Positions 23,486 to 36,045 of a stretch of DNA of 64,000 bases are shown here, one piece after another. The DNA comes from Bos javanicus. Its lineage: Eukaryota > Chordata > Mammalia > Artiodactyla > Bovidae. The translations under genes were made by a program, and so were the position numbers. The notes under the pieces are model-generated. The model was not told the origin of the DNA and made no database searches. It saw only the letters and a list, made by a program, of their open reading frames with translations. Each line of letters begins with the position of its first letter. Positions within the stretch are counted from its first letter, which is position 1. The stretch spans positions 22,213,501 through 22,277,500 of the forward strand of contig NC_083884.1 of the NCBI RefSeq assembly GCF_032452875.1, in the 5' to 3' direction.

Positions 23486-23694
23486 GTTGTTGTTTAGTTG
23501 CTCAGTTGCATCTGACTCTTTACCACCTCCATGGACTGTAGCCAGCCAGGCTCCTCTGTCCATGGAATTTCCCCAGGCAAGAATACTGGAGTAGGTTGCT
23601 ACTTCCTTCTCCAGGGAATCTTCCTGACCCAGGGATCAAACCCATGTCTCCTGCATTGGCAGGTAGATTCTCTACTGCTGGGCCACTAGGGAAG
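23486..23694 (-). mobile_element. Bov-tA SINE with target duplication
   Basis: It is near full length, with the tRNA head at the right end (GGGCCACTAGGGAAG). The flanks AATATTCTTTAT at 23474-23485 and 23695-23706 are identical over 12 bases. Confidence 0.95.
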
Positions 23695-23998
23695 AATATT
23701 CTTTATATGAATTAGCAACAGGTAAGATTTTATGGGACATAATGATATTTAAAACCAGATTTATATGCATATATTTACTCATGATACTCTAAATTGGACT
23801 GAGCTCAGCTTGGAAGGTTTATGCTCAACTTGCTTGCATCATGCGCATGCCTGGCAGTTAACTACGTCAGTTGGTGGGGACTTGTTCTCCATGTGGTTTC
23901 TACCACTAGATAACCCCGGAACCTTCATATTTTGCAGGTAAAAACAGAAAAATGAAGCAGACACTTTGAAAAAGAAAATTTGACAGTTTCTTTAAAAA

Positions 23999-24775
23999 AA
24001 AAAAAAACACATACATTTACTATACAACAAAGCAATTCCATCTTTAGGATCCACCTAGAAAAAATCAAAACATATGTCCACACAAGTATTATTACGGGAA
24101 TGTTTTTAGCAGAATTACTCATAAAATCCAAAAAACCAGGAATAATTCAGATGTCCATCTAGTGAACAGATAAACCAGTGTAGTATTTCCAAGCAATGAA
24201 ATATACTATTCAACAATAAAGATCAAAAAAGCACATCTATAATACAGATCTTAAAAACATAATATTTATGAAAGAAATCTTATCCAAAACACCATATATT
24301 GTATGATTGCATTTATATGAAAAAGCAAATCTCTAGATATATAAAATATGAATAGGTTAGTAATTGCCTGCAGCCAAGGTAGAGACAAACAGTTAACTGC
24401 GAACAGACACAAATGATATTTTTTAAATGATGGATTTAAAATTGGACTGCTGTACTGGTTGCACAACACTACATTTATTTAAAAGCATTGACTTATACAC
24501 ATATAACAGTGAATTTGATTGATTGTTGTTGTTTAGTTGCTCAGTTATGTCTGACTCTTTGCAACTCTATGGACTGTAGCCCACCAGGCCCTTTTGTCCA
24601 TGAGATTTCCCAGGCAAGAATGCTGGAGTGGGTTGCCATTTCCTCCTCAAGGGGATCTTCCCAACCCAGGGATCAAACGAATGTCTTCTGCATTGGCAAA
24701 TGAATTCTTTATCACTGAGCCACCAGGAAAGCCCTTTCACTGTATGTAAATTGTACCTAAATGAAACTGTCTAAA
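23999..24775 (+). mobile_element. Old mammalian L1 3' portion, interrupted by Bov-tA
   Basis: Decayed ORF2 C-terminus and 3' UTR motifs are visible (GTCCACACAAGTATTATTACG, then CCATATATTGTATGATTGC). Closing sequence after the SINE reads TATGTAAATTGTACCTAAATG, typical of older L1M-type ends. Exact subfamily needs a library search. Confidence 0.65.
24523..24736 (-). mobile_element. Bov-tA SINE
   Basis: The full Bov-A body and tRNA-like head are present (right end CTGAGCCACCAGGAAAGCCC), inserted in the older L1 3' end. The flanks are too diverged to define a duplication. Confidence 0.9.
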
Positions 24776-26044
24776 ATATCACTTTTTAAAAGTTAAAAGA
24801 CTCATTTAAAAAAAAAATCAAGGTTCAGTATTAGAAGATTTAAATAACTTGACTAATTAAACATTTAATAGAATTCAGTTAGGCCATTTAGATATTGTAA
24901 AAACTGAAAAAAAATTAACTTTAATCCTTACTACTGTACAAAGTAAGTGAATGTATAAAGTTTTGTGACTATAACAGCCAGATAGGCCCCATCTTTTAGC
25001 ACAATAAGTCACTGCTGCAGGGGTCCACTTAATGGCATTTCATAGGAAATGTCAAGGTTCCTATGATGTGTGAACAGTTGGAAAGCTTCTTCTCTACTTG
25101 GATTTAAATCACTCTTACCACTACAATGTAATCAGAGTCCTGGCATTGTTAGAGAAAGCAGCCATCCATAGACTAAGGTGAGAGAGCGTGAACAGCATTA
25201 ATTGGTCTATTTTATTGGCCTGAAACAGAGCAACCATCTATGATCAAAGCTCCAAACATATGTGGGATAAAAACAAAATGAGATTCTGAAAGGAGTATTT
25301 AGGCTGGCTTGTTACGATGATCTTAAATTGCATGGATTAAGGGCTGTACTATACACACACACACAATGTGTGCATGCACACTCATAAAGGCAATATATAT
25401 TGTTTTGGAAGGAAATTCCTTTGATATTTTAATAAAGCACTAATTTAGAGAAGTAGTCTAAAGATAGTGTTACATACTCCCCGGGACCAGGTAAACTCTT
25501 AAATTGTGGTGTCAAAACTCAAGAAAATTGAAGAAAGCAAGCACCATTATCCAATTTTGTCTTATACAGCCACGTTTCTCACATATTTTACTAATAGCTA
25601 AAGTATTCAGAGGTTGCACCATAAACAGTAACACTCATTTTAGGTTGGTGTCTATGCTGTGTAAAATTTCAGGAGTATAGAGACAGTATATTCAGTGTGT
25701 TTCTTCTTTTATTACCAAGACATTTATGCTTTTCTCATAGTTTTCATCTGAAATTACAAATTGTTACCTCATCAATTTAGTGAAAATAATCAGTAGACCA
25801 CGCTGTCATAGGTAAGTATTGAATTGTAGTAAGATTATTTCAATAATGTTTTGTCAAACAACCCAAAGATAAGTCAGCTAGAGCTTACACATAACATATA
25901 AAATGTTCCAAATTTTCAACAGAAATATTTTAAATAAAAATAACCTAGTTTTCTTTTTTTTTAAAGTATTTTGTGAAAGTTGAAACCACCAGTCTCACAT
26001 ATAATGGTAAATCATATTTCATTTTATGAAAAAAATGATTAAAA
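24776..26044. other. Unique A+T-rich sequence with a short CA repeat
   Basis: A (CA)n tract occurs at about 25353-25366, followed by TGTGTGCATGCACAC, giving a small hairpin potential. Nothing else is recognised. Confidence 0.5.
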
Positions 26045-26158
26045 ATTTTTTTTTGGCCATACCTCATAGCCTGTGGGATCTTATTTCAGTGACCAGGGAT
26101 CAAAACTGTGCCTCCTACACTGGAAGCATGGAGTGGTAACAATGGGACCTCCAGGGAA
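26045..26158 (-). mobile_element. CHR-type (cetartiodactyl tRNA-derived) SINE
   Basis: A T-rich start followed by GGCCATACCTCATAGCCTG and a right end GGACCTCCAGGGAATT matches the reverse of the CHR-2-like SINE found in cetaceans, hippos and ruminants. It is diverged. Confidence 0.7.
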
Positions 26159-26273
26159 TTTAATTATTTTTTCAATTGCTATTTTCCTTTCATATGAGTG
26201 AAAACAAAGGAATTCAATTTTAGAACATGTGATAGAAAATAATAGCATATGAACTTATTTGCATGTCTCTTTG

Positions 26274-26400
26274 GGAAATGGCAACCCACTCCAGTATTCT
26301 TGCCTGGAGAATCCCATGAACGGAGGAGCTTGGTGGGCTATAGTCCACGGGTCGCAAAGAGTCGGACACAACTGAGCGACTTGACTTTCACTTTCACATT
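26274..26400 (+). mobile_element. Bov-A body fragment
   Basis: A single Bov-A monomer from GGGAAATGGCAACCC to GACTTTCACTTTCACA, 5'-truncated, lies immediately before a BovB tail. Confidence 0.8.
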
Positions 26401-26409
26401 CATAATTAT

Positions 26410-26806
26410 TCAGTTCAGATCAGTTGCTCAGTCGTGTCCGACTCTTTCCGACCCCATGAGTCGCAGCACGCCAGGCCTCCCTGTCCATCACCAACTCCCA
26501 GAGTTCACTCAGACTCAGTCCATAGAGTCAGTGATGCCATCCAGCCATCTCATCCTCTGTCATCCCCTTCTCCTCCTACCTCCGATCCCTCCCAGCATCA
26601 GAGACTTTTCCAATGAGTAAACTCTTCGCATGAGGTGGCCAAAGTATTGGGGTTTCAGCTTCAGCATCAGTCCTTCCAATGAACACCCAGGACTGATCTC
26701 CTTTAGAATGGACTGGTTGGATCTTCTCGCTGCTGTTGCTAAGTCACTTCAGTCGTGTCCGACTGTGCAACCCCATAGACGGCAGCCCACCAGGATCTTC
26801 TTGCAG
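26410..26806 (-). mobile_element. BovB LINE 3' fragment, interrupted by a SINE
   Basis: The tail combines both repeat types seen in the window (TTCAGTTCAGATCAG at 26410-26424). The minus strand carries the last part of ORF2. It is split at 26728-26792 by a Bov-A2 fragment and ends at 26806, where L1 sequence begins. Confidence 0.85.
26728..26792 (-). mobile_element. Short 5'-truncated Bov-A2 inside BovB
   Basis: Only about 65 bases of the 3' monomer are present. Identical GGATCTTCT flanks at 26719-26727 and 26793-26801 prove a retrotransposed insertion rather than a deletion remnant. Confidence 0.9.
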
Positions 26807-28270
26807 AAACATGCAAATCAAAACTACAATGAGGTATCACCTCACACTGGTCAGAATGCTTTATAATAAAAAAAAAATCTACAAACAATAAATGCTGGAG
26901 AGGATGTGGAGAAAAGGGAACCGTCATGTACTTTTGGTGGGAATGTAAATTGATACAGGGACTATGGAGAACAGTATTGACGTTCCTTAAAAATCTAAAA
27001 ATAGAACTAACAAATGACCCAGTAATCCCACTACTGGGCATATACCCAGAGAAAAGCACAATTCAAAAAGATGCATGCACCCCAAGGTTCATAGCATCAC
27101 TATTTACAATCAGATCAGATCAGTCGCTCAGTCGTGTCCGACTCTTTGCGACCCCATGAATCGCAGCACTCCAGGCCTCCCCATCCATCACCAACTCCCG
27201 GAGTTCACTCAGACTCACGTCCATCGAGTCAATGATGCCATCCAGGCATCTCATCCTCTGTTGTCCCCTTCTCCTCCTGCCCCCAATCCCTCCCAGTATC
27301 AGAGTCTTTAACAGTGAGTCAACTCTTCGCATGAGGTGGCCAAAGTACTGGAGTTTCAGCTTTAGCATCATTCCTTCCAAAGAAATCCCAGGGCTGATCT
27401 CCTTCAGAATGGACTGGTTGGATCTCCTTGCAGTCCAAGGGACTCTCAAGAGTCTTTTCCAACACCACAGTTCAAAAGCATCAATTCTTCGGCACTCAGC
27501 CTTCTTCACAGTCCAAGTGTCACATCCATACATGACCACAGGAAAACCATAGCCTTCACTAGATGGACATTTGTTGGCAAAGTAATGTCTCTGCTTTTGA
27601 ATATGCTATCTAGGTTGGTCATAACTTTCCTTCCAAGGAGTAAGCGTCTTTTAATTTCATGACTGCAGTCACCATCTGTAGTGATGTTGGGGCCCAGAAA
27701 AATAAAGTCTGACACTGTTTCCACTGTTTCCCCATCTATTTCCCATGAAGTGGTGGGACTGGATGCCACAATAGCCAGACCTAAAAGTCCAATAACAGTG
27801 GAATGTATGAAGATGTGACACATGTGTATACAACGGAATATTATTCAGTCATTAAAAGGAACAAAATTGGGTCATTTGCAGAGACATGGGTGGATCTAGA
27901 GAGTGTCACACAGAGTGAAGTAAGTCACAAAGAGAAAAGCATGTATTGTATATTAATGTATATATGTGGAATCTAGAAAAATGGATACAAATCAGATAAT
28001 GGATACCTAGGGTGAAGAGAGGTGGTGAAAGGAACTGAGAGATTCAGATTGACGCATTTATACTACTGGTACTATGTATAACATAGATAACTAATGAGAA
28101 CACACTATATAGCAGAGGGAACTCTACTTATTGCATTGGGGTGACCTGAATGGGAAGGAAATCCAAAAGGGAGGGGAAATACATGCATGTAGAGTTGATT
28201 CCTTTTGCTGTACAGTAGAAACTAACACAACATTGTGAAGCAATTATACTCCAATAAAAATTAATTTTAA
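26807..28270 (+). mobile_element. LINE-1 3' portion, interrupted by BovB
   Basis: Sense L1 ORF2 C-terminal sequence (ATGCAAATCAAAACTACAATG, GGGAACCGTCATGTAC) is followed by the 3' UTR and an AATAAAAATTAATTTTAAAG end near 28270. The BovB at 27111-27767 sits in it, and the L1 text resumes at AATAGCCAGAC. Confidence 0.85.
27111..27767 (-). mobile_element. BovB LINE 3' fragment inside L1
   Basis: The tail is CAGATCAGATCAG. Minus-strand ORF2 pieces lie at 27120-27539 and 27506-27823. Short identical flanks ACAAT (27106-27110 and 27768-27772) are consistent with a 5-base duplication but could be chance. Confidence 0.88.
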
Positions 28271-29387
28271 AGAAAGAGTAGCATATGCAATGTGAAATAC
28301 AAAGTGAAGGAAATTTTGGAAAACTAGAATTCAAAATGTTATTTTAGAAAAAAGATAGAAATATAATAGCGATGAGGATATTGAATTAGAATCATTGTGG
28401 GGAGCTTTGCAAAAATACTGAGCCTCAGTTTATATACAAAACTATTTTAACAAGGATTCCTTAAGTGTGGCCTCAGTAATAGAATACTGTAAATATTCCC
28501 AGAAGGATTATGATGTTAACTGTGTTCAGACTCACTTTTTAATCTAGATCATACAGTATTCAACAACTTGTAATGATATCGCAAAATCGATTTACTTTAT
28601 CTAAGGTGCATTTTATTATATAAATCTTATTATCTTTTCTGCAAACTTTGTTACATTACAATGAGTTTTATATGTAGTAGTTATCTATTTTCATGATGGG
28701 AATTTTGAGATATCACACTACTTTAAATGTGATGATATGATGCTGATGATATATGTATGTCCTTGGTCTTTCAAAAATGTTTAAATTAGATGACATTAAC
28801 AGCAGTAATTCAATTTTATGAAAAAAATAAAACTTGGGAAATATTCCTTACTTCATTCAAAACCATTTTAGAACACTTAGCTCTACTTGCAGAGATAGAT
28901 GAGACATGTTCCCACATCCACTTTTCATTGTTGATATGATGATAGACAATAAACAAGTACATAAATATTTTAGGTTATAATAAGTGCTGTGAAAAAATTT
29001 AAGTAGCATAAAAGGTGACAGGCACACTTAGATATGTTAAAAGATACTGGAGCATATTCAAAATTTTAAAGAGTTGAGGGATTTTTGGTTTTGCTTTTTA
29101 GTAAAAACAGATTAAAACTGGGTAGTCCCAAACCAGAAATGGTAGGAGAATTCCACCAGGCCAGAGTTCAGGGAAAACCATTTATAGAGAAATGGCCAAA
29201 GCAAAGCAAGAAAATTATTTGGTTGGCCATGGCTTAAGCTCTTGTAGTTTTCGGGAGAGTCAAGTTGACTATTTGTTACTATTTGTCCTTAGGTTTTGAG
29301 TTCTTAACCTTGAGGCATTTACTGGCTTAGGTTTTGCTTATGAAGGCTACAAAGACTTTAAACCATGCCAGCCTGAAGGCCTCCTTG
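28271..29387. other. Unique A+T-rich sequence, no feature recognised
   Basis: I found no repeat, RNA gene or coding signal here. Confidence 0.5.
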
Positions 29388-29601
29388 GTTCCACAGGTGG
29401 CTCAGTGGTAAAGAATCTGCTTGTCAGTGCAGGAGATGCCAGAGATGAAGGTTCCTGGGTCAGGAAAATCCCTTGCAGGGGGAAATAGCTACTCGCTCCA
29501 GTATTCTTGCCTGGAGAATCCCATAATCAGAGGAGGCTGGCAGGTTACTGTCCATGGGGTTGCAAAGAGTCAGACATGACTGAACATGTGTGCATGCACA
29601 C
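29388..29601 (+). mobile_element. Bov-tA SINE
   Basis: The tRNA head (CCACAGGTGGCTCAGTGG) and the Bov-A body with CATGGGGTTGCAAAGAGTC are both present. It is more diverged than most copies here. Confidence 0.88.
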
Positions 29602-30510
29602 AGTTAGGGAAGGCCCATCTGAACAGGTCACGTTCGATCAGAGTGGGTAACTGTTCCAGTTCAAAAAATTACTATTCAAAATAACCTTACCAGCAAATTC
29701 TGAGCCTTTCTGTGCAGTTTCAAGAACCCACTGATGGGTCAACTGTATTCATATATTATCATTAATGATCAGAATAATGTACTTTGATTGCCACTGTCTG
29801 AGTTAAAATAGTTGGCAATATTTCAGAAAATGAACTTCACTATGAGTTAAAAACTTATTTCTGAAATCAAGACAAAGCTATTTTGATGGATTTTAAAGAA
29901 TATGTTAAGATGAAGTTAGGGTTTTTGTGTTGATCTGAAACTCTAGTAGCTTTTGGTAACTTTCAGTTTGCTTTCCAGGCTTTCAACTCTACTATAAAGT
30001 GTAATGGCATTAGCCCTGTTTCCTTATGTCTTTTCAACCAGCAGCTTTTCAGGGAATGGTAGAAAACGTAGAAATAGTGAGGAATATTGGAGAAGGGATG
30101 AAGTGAAAGCTGAAACACATATTTAAATAGTATTCTATTCCATGACAATCTCTCCCTAAAAATATATAGTCTATGCAATTTTGCTTAGGTGGTATAGTTT
30201 GAGTTGAAAATAAAATGGAAAATAATTGTGCTGTCATAATAATGCATTTACATTATTAAAAACTATATTAGCTAAATTAATGTATACAAATCCATTCAAT
30301 TTGAATGATACAAGGAATGCTAATGCTATAAGGAATGCTGATCAATCTAAATCAAAATGTATAGATTAATTACATTTTCTTCCTATTTTCCAAATGATTA
30401 TTTTCAAATAAAATGAATTTGGTATTCTGGTATCTTTTCTTATAAATTACAGAGATAAATCAGCAAATTTAACATTTCAGCTTAAGGTTGATTGCAATGA
30501 TTTATGCTTC
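29602..30510. other. Unique A+T-rich sequence, no feature recognised
   Basis: Only short chance open frames occur, on the minus strand at 29963-30237. Confidence 0.5.
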
Positions 30511-30522
30511 AAGCAAGTAATG

Positions 30523-30758
30523 GTGGTGGTTGGTGGTTTAGTTGCTAAGTCATGTCCAACTCTTGCAACCCATGGACTGTAGCCCACCAGGCTCCTCTGT
30601 CCATGGAATTTTCCAGGCAAGAATACTAGAGTGGGTTGCCATTTCCTTCTTCAGGGGATCTTCCAGACCCAGGGATTGAACCCAGGTCTTCTGTACTACA
30701 GATGGTCTCCTGCAATGTAGGCAGATTCTTTACTGACTGAGCCACCAGGGAAGCCTTT
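30523..30758 (-). mobile_element. Bov-tA SINE with target duplication
   Basis: AAGCAAGTAATG at 30511-30522 and 30759-30770 is a perfect 12-base duplication. The tail is a GGT-rich run (30523-30540), and the tRNA head is at the right (GAGCCACCAGGGAAGCC). The head region carries a small internal duplication around TCTTCTGTACTACAGATGG. Confidence 0.95.
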
Positions 30759-30977
30759 AAGCAAGTAATGTGATATTTAAAAGTGCAATCTTCAAAACGA
30801 AATGAAAATGTTTTAAAATAATTAAATATGAGATGAGAGAAGGACCATAATAACTTTTCATTGCTAACTTAATTTGAGGTCGAAATTTTTGAATAAACAG
30901 AACTGGTAATGATTAGATGATGGCAGTGATAAATGTTTAAGTACACATAAATGGCCATGAAATGTTTTTAGCAAGAT

Positions 30978-31158
30978 GTGCATGCATACTCAGTTGCCCT
31001 GTCGGGTCCGACTCTGTGACCCAATGGACTGTAGGCTGTCAGGCCTCTGTCCATGGGATTACTCAGGCAAGAATACTGGAATGGGTAGTCATTTCTTCTT
31101 CCAGAGGATTTTCCTGATTTAGGGATCAAGTCCATTTCTCCTGTGTTTTATCAGGACA
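30978..31158 (-). mobile_element. Bov-tA SINE, 5'-truncated and diverged
   Basis: A Bov-A body (CTCAGTTGCCCTGTCGG onward) and part of the tRNA-like region are present. The extreme head is missing. Confidence 0.8.
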
Positions 31159-33152
31159 CTTAAAAAAAAAATAGTGGAATGAAATGAAATTGGCACTCTG
31201 AAGAGCAAGCTGATTTAGAATGTGGAAGAGGGAAGGAAAATTAGTTCCCAGTTTGGATGTATTCCATGTTGAATGATTCTGGCTTCAATTCTGGTGCAAA
31301 TGAACAAGGCAGAAAGAAATCCATACTGAAAATTGAAGGTGATGTGATATTTTGTGATTTAAACATGTGAGTTAATCTTAAAGACAAAGATGAAGTCAGC
31401 AGTCTACAAGACCAGAACAGACATTGAGGATGATGTACCTCTCATAATTAGGGAATGGGAAAAATAAGGAGTTCTTGAAGAAAACAGAGAACAAGCTGAG
31501 ATGGTGGAGAACCAGGATAATGTGCTGCTGGGAAAACCTAGAAGGAAAGGGTCTCATGAACGTTATGGCAAATAGTTACAAATTCACCAAACTGCAACTA
31601 GATTATTGATTTTCATCTGAAAAAATGCCAATTGCTTAGAAAATTTCTGAAGTAGATATCATTTATATATGTAAGGTAAAAAGGGAGAGAACAAATATAT
31701 TCATACTTTTGTTTGTACATCCTGTTTTCTGAAACACTGCAAAGTATATTAACTATGTTTTTGCAAATTAAATAATCAAGATTTATGTAATGTTCACTAC
31801 TGCATTTGAATAACCAGTAGTTTTTACACAGCAAAGAATATAATTAAATATGAAAATAAATAGTTAAGAATTGTGTCACTATCTTACAAGATTTTTTATC
31901 TAATTAAAGAACTTGCTGTCAGAATTTGGAAAAAGTCCCTGTATTTATGATCTGGGGAAATGGAGCCTCAGAAGAGGCCTGAACTTTTATCGCCAAGAAT
32001 AAAATGCTTATTTTAATTTTATCTGCTATGTCAATTATTAATGGCACAATATAATATTAAATGAATTTCTTCTCTTCCCACCCCTGCCTTTGGCTTGCAT
32101 ATAGATATGAATTACCTATAAACTAGAGTGAAGCTACAATTTAAATTCCCATTTTAGTAGTTATAAGGTTATTCCCAAATAATAACCCCTATCTACCAAA
32201 GAATTGCCAGTTAACATGCTAGAAAACTACTGTATAATTATGTTTGCAACTTTAATCTAATTTAATTGCATTGGTGATAGCCATAACTAGCAAAGAACTT
32301 CACTACATGAATTATTTCTAAGAGAATTTCAGTGGTGGCAATTCACTCTCATTCTTTCAGTGACAAATGTAAACATTGGGTTCTGATTTAATTTTTAAAT
32401 GTAAAAAGTAATATTTAATTGAAAATAGATTTGAAAAAAGGCATTCACTTGAATATTTTAGTCTGCTGTGTTTCATGAACTGTTACAGTCTTGAAGGATA
32501 AGTAATAAGGAAGTAAACACTTTCAGAATGTCCATGTCCAAAAAGCCTGATATCTAATGTATTTGTTACATGCAACTCCACTCAAAGACTATGACTGGCC
32601 ACTTGAATTTTAAGGCAAAATTTGGACAATATTTATTTACAAGTCTTCAACCCTTTCATGTATGTTGGGACACAGAGCCTTTATGCTAAGCAACCCAAAT
32701 TAATATAAAATCCTGGGTGAGTTTTCTAAGGAATAAATGGACAGTGGATACTGGGGTCAATGAGCAATCTCTACTTTGCTATCTAATGTGAACTGCATTT
32801 GAGGACTATGTGACCCAAGAGAAAAAAGAATTAGGAAAAGAAGAGCCATTACTTATTTAGAAATTCTTTTGATCTTTATGACATTTGCTTTTATATCCAG
32901 AATGATACTGAATGTCCTGAGAAGACACTGACATTTAACTTTCTTTCCTGAGAATCTACTCAACCCACTGCCACAGAACCTAGAGCACTCTTTTTCCAAT
33001 TCTGCAGATTTCTGGTGGTATCACCTGAGTTACTTGATAAAAATAACTCACAAACTTTATCTCCAACTGTGGAACTACTAAATAAGAATATTTTAGGACA
33101 GGGCAAGCTCTCAAGGTGATTCTTACATATATTTATTTTAAGACTAAGGGAA
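31159..33152. other. Unique A+T-rich sequence, no feature recognised
   Basis: This is the longest stretch between 15 and 36 kb without a recognised element. A 73-codon minus-strand frame at 31613-31834 looks random. Confidence 0.5.
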
Positions 33153-34335
33153 TACCGAAATCAGAATGATTATATTCCTTGCAGCTAAAGATGGAGAAGC
33201 TCTATACAGTCAACAAAAACAAGACCAGGAACTGACTATGGCACAGACCATGAACTCCTTATTGCCAAATTCAGACTTAAATTGAAGAAAGTAGGGAAAA
33301 CCACTAGACCAATTCAGGTATGACTTAAATCAAATCCCTCACGATTATACAGTGGAAGTGAGAAATAGATTCAAGGGACCAGATCTGATAGACAGAGTGC
33401 CTGATGAACTATGGACAGAGGTTCATGATATAGTACAAGAGGCAGGGATCAAGACTATCCCCAAGGAAAAGAAAGGTAAAATGGCTGTCTGAGGAGGTCT
33501 TACAAATAGCAGTGAATAGAAGAGAAGCAAAAGGCAAAGGAGAAAAGGAAAGATAATACCCATTTGAATTCAGAGTTTCAAAGAACAGCAAGGAGAGATA
33601 AGAAAGCCTTCCACAGTGATCAGTGCAAAGAAATAGAGGGAAAAAATAGAATGGGAAAGTCTAGAGATGTCTTCAAGAAAATGAGAGATGCCAAGGGAAT
33701 ATTTCATGCAAAGATGGGCACAATAAAGGACAGAAATGGTATGGACAAACAGAAGCAGAAGATATTAAGATGAGGTGGCAAGAACACACAGAAGAACTGT
33801 ACAACAAAGCTCAATATAATCCAGATAATCACAATCACCAACCTGACATCCTGGAATGCAAAGTCAAATGAGCCTTAGGAAGCATCACAACGGACAGAGA
33901 TAGTGGAGGTGATGGAATTCCAGTTGAGCTATTTCAAATCCTAAAAGATGATGCTATGAAAGTGCTGCATTCAATATGCCAGCAAATCTGGAAAACTCAG
34001 CAGTGGCCACAGGACTGGAAAAAGTCAGTTTTCATTTCAGTCTCAAAGAAGGGCAATGCCAAAGAATGCTCAAACTACCACACAATCGCACTCATCTCAC
34101 ACGCAAGTAAAGTAATGCTCAAAATTCTCCAAGCCAGGCTTCAACAATTCGTGAACCGTGAACTTCCAGATGTGCAACCTGGAATGAGAAAAGGCAGAGG
34201 AACCAGAGATCAAATTGCCAACATCCATTGGATCATCGAAAAAGCAAGAGTTCCAGAAAGACATCTACTTCTGCTTTCCTGATTACGCCAAAGCCTTTGA
34301 CTGTGTGGATCACAACAAACTTCGGAAAATTCTTC

Positions 34336-34798
34336 AGTGCAGTCGTTCAGTTGTGTCTGACTCTTTGCGACCCCATGAATCACAGGACTCCAGGCCTCCC
34401 TGTCCATCACCAACTCCCGGAGTTCACTCAGACTCATGTCCATCGAGTCAGTGATGCCATCCAGCCATGTCATCGTCTGTCGTCCCCTTCTCCTCCTGCC
34501 CCCAATCCCTCCCAGCATCAGAGTATTTTCCAATGAGTCAACTCTTCCCATGAGGTGGCCAAAGTATTGGAGTTTCAGCTTCAGCATCAGTCCTTCCAAT
34601 GAACAGCCAGAATTGATCTCCTTTAGGATGGACTGGTTGGATCTCCTTGCAGTCTAAGGGACTCTCAAGAGTCTTCTCCAACACCACAGTCCAAAAGCAT
34701 CAATTCTTCAGCACTCAGCTTTCTTCACAGTCCAACTCTCACATCCATACATGACCACTGGAAAAACCATAGCCTTGACTAGACAGACCTTTGTTGGT
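34336..34798 (-). mobile_element. BovB 3' fragment inserted antisense into BovB
   Basis: It runs from CAGTGCAGTCGTTCAG to ACCTTTGTTGG. The flanks AATTCTT (34329-34335) and AATTCTT (34799-34805) match over 7 bases. It lacks the usual tandem tail. Confidence 0.87.
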
Positions 34799-35169
34799 AA
34801 TTCTTAAAGAGATGGAAATACCAGACCACCTGACCTGCCTCTTGAGAAATATGTATGCAGGTCAGGAAGCAACAGTTAGAACTGGACATGAAACAACCGA
34901 CTGGTTCCAAATAGGGAAAGGAGTGCATCAAGGCTGTATATTGTCATCCCGGTTATTTAAACTTCTATGCAGAGTACATCATGAGATATGCTGGGCTGGA
35001 TAAAGCACAAGCTGGAATCAAGATTGCCAGGAATAATATCAATAACCTCAGATATGTAGATGACACCACCCTTATGGCAGAAAGCAAAGAAGAGCTAAAG
35101 AGCCTCTTGTTGAAAGTGAAAAAGGAGAGTGAAAAAGTTGGCTTAAAGCTCAATAGTAAGAAAATTAAG

Positions 35170-35373
35170 TGAAGTGAAGTGAAAGTCGCTCACTCATGTC
35201 TGAATCTTTTCGACCCCATGGACTATACAGTCTGTAGAAAATCTCTAGGCCAGAATACTGGAGTGGGTAGCTTTTTCCTTCTCCAGGGGATCTTCCCAAC
35301 CCAGGGATCAAACCTAGGTCTCCCACACTGCAGGCACATTACTTACCTGCTGAGCCACAAGGGAAGCCCATGT
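35170..35373 (-). mobile_element. Bov-tA SINE with target duplication inside BovB
   Basis: GAAAATTAAG at 35160-35169 and 35374-35383 is a perfect 10-base duplication. The tail is TGAAGTGAAGTGAAAGTCG and the tRNA head is at the right (GAGCCACAAGGGAAGCC). Confidence 0.95.
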
Positions 35374-36045
35374 GAAAATTAAGATCATGGCATCTGGTCC
35401 ATCATTTCAAAGCAAATTGATGGGGAAACAGTGGAAACAGTGGAAACAGTGACAGACTTTATACTTTTGGGTTCCAACATCACTGCAGATGGTCACTGCA
35501 TGAAATTAAAAGACGCTTGCTCCTTGGAAGAAAAGTTATGACCAACCTAGACAGCATATTGAAAAGCAGAGATGTTACTTTGCCAACAAAGGTCCGTTTA
35601 GTCAAAGCTATGGTTTTTCCGGTAGTCATGTATGGACGAAAGAGCTGGACTAGAAAGAAATCTGAGCGCCAAAGAATTGATGCTTTTGAACTGTGGTGTT
35701 GGAGAAGACTCTTGAGAGCGCTTTGGACCGTAAGGAGATGCAACCAGTCCATCCTAAAGGAAATCAGTCCTGAATGTTCATTGGAAGAACTGATGCTAAA
35801 GCTGAAACTCCAATACTTTGGCCATCTGATGCAAAGAATTCACTCATTGGAAAAGACCCTAATTCTGGGAAAGATTGAAGGCAGGAGGAGAAAGGGATGA
35901 CAGAGGATGAGATGGCTGGATGGCATCACCGATTCAGTGATATGAGTTTGAGTAAATTCTGGGAGTTGGTGATGGACAGGGAGGCCTGGTATGCTGCAGT
36001 CCATGGGGTTGCAAAGAGTCAGACACAACTGAGCGACTGAACTGA

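Larger units (their letters stand above)
33153..36045 (+). pseudogene. BovB LINE, about 2.2 kb, split by a second BovB and a Bov-tA
   Basis: The sense strand runs from the end of the endonuclease region (33153) through the basic linker (33564-33773) and the fingers (33956-34282). An antisense BovB interrupts at 34336-34798. The palm follows (34791-35172, with YVDD at 35053-35064), then a Bov-tA at 35170-35373, and finally the C-terminus (35517-35900) ending in CTGAACTGAA. Resumption of the text after each interruption shows one original element. A nine-base unit is repeated three times at about 35426-35452. Frameshifts and stops leave no continuous ORF2. Confidence 0.88.

Noticed and set aside
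24001..24012. Poly-A run as evidence of a processed pseudogene upstream
   Set aside because: The sequence before it matches no transcript I recognise, and the sequence after it is old L1 text.
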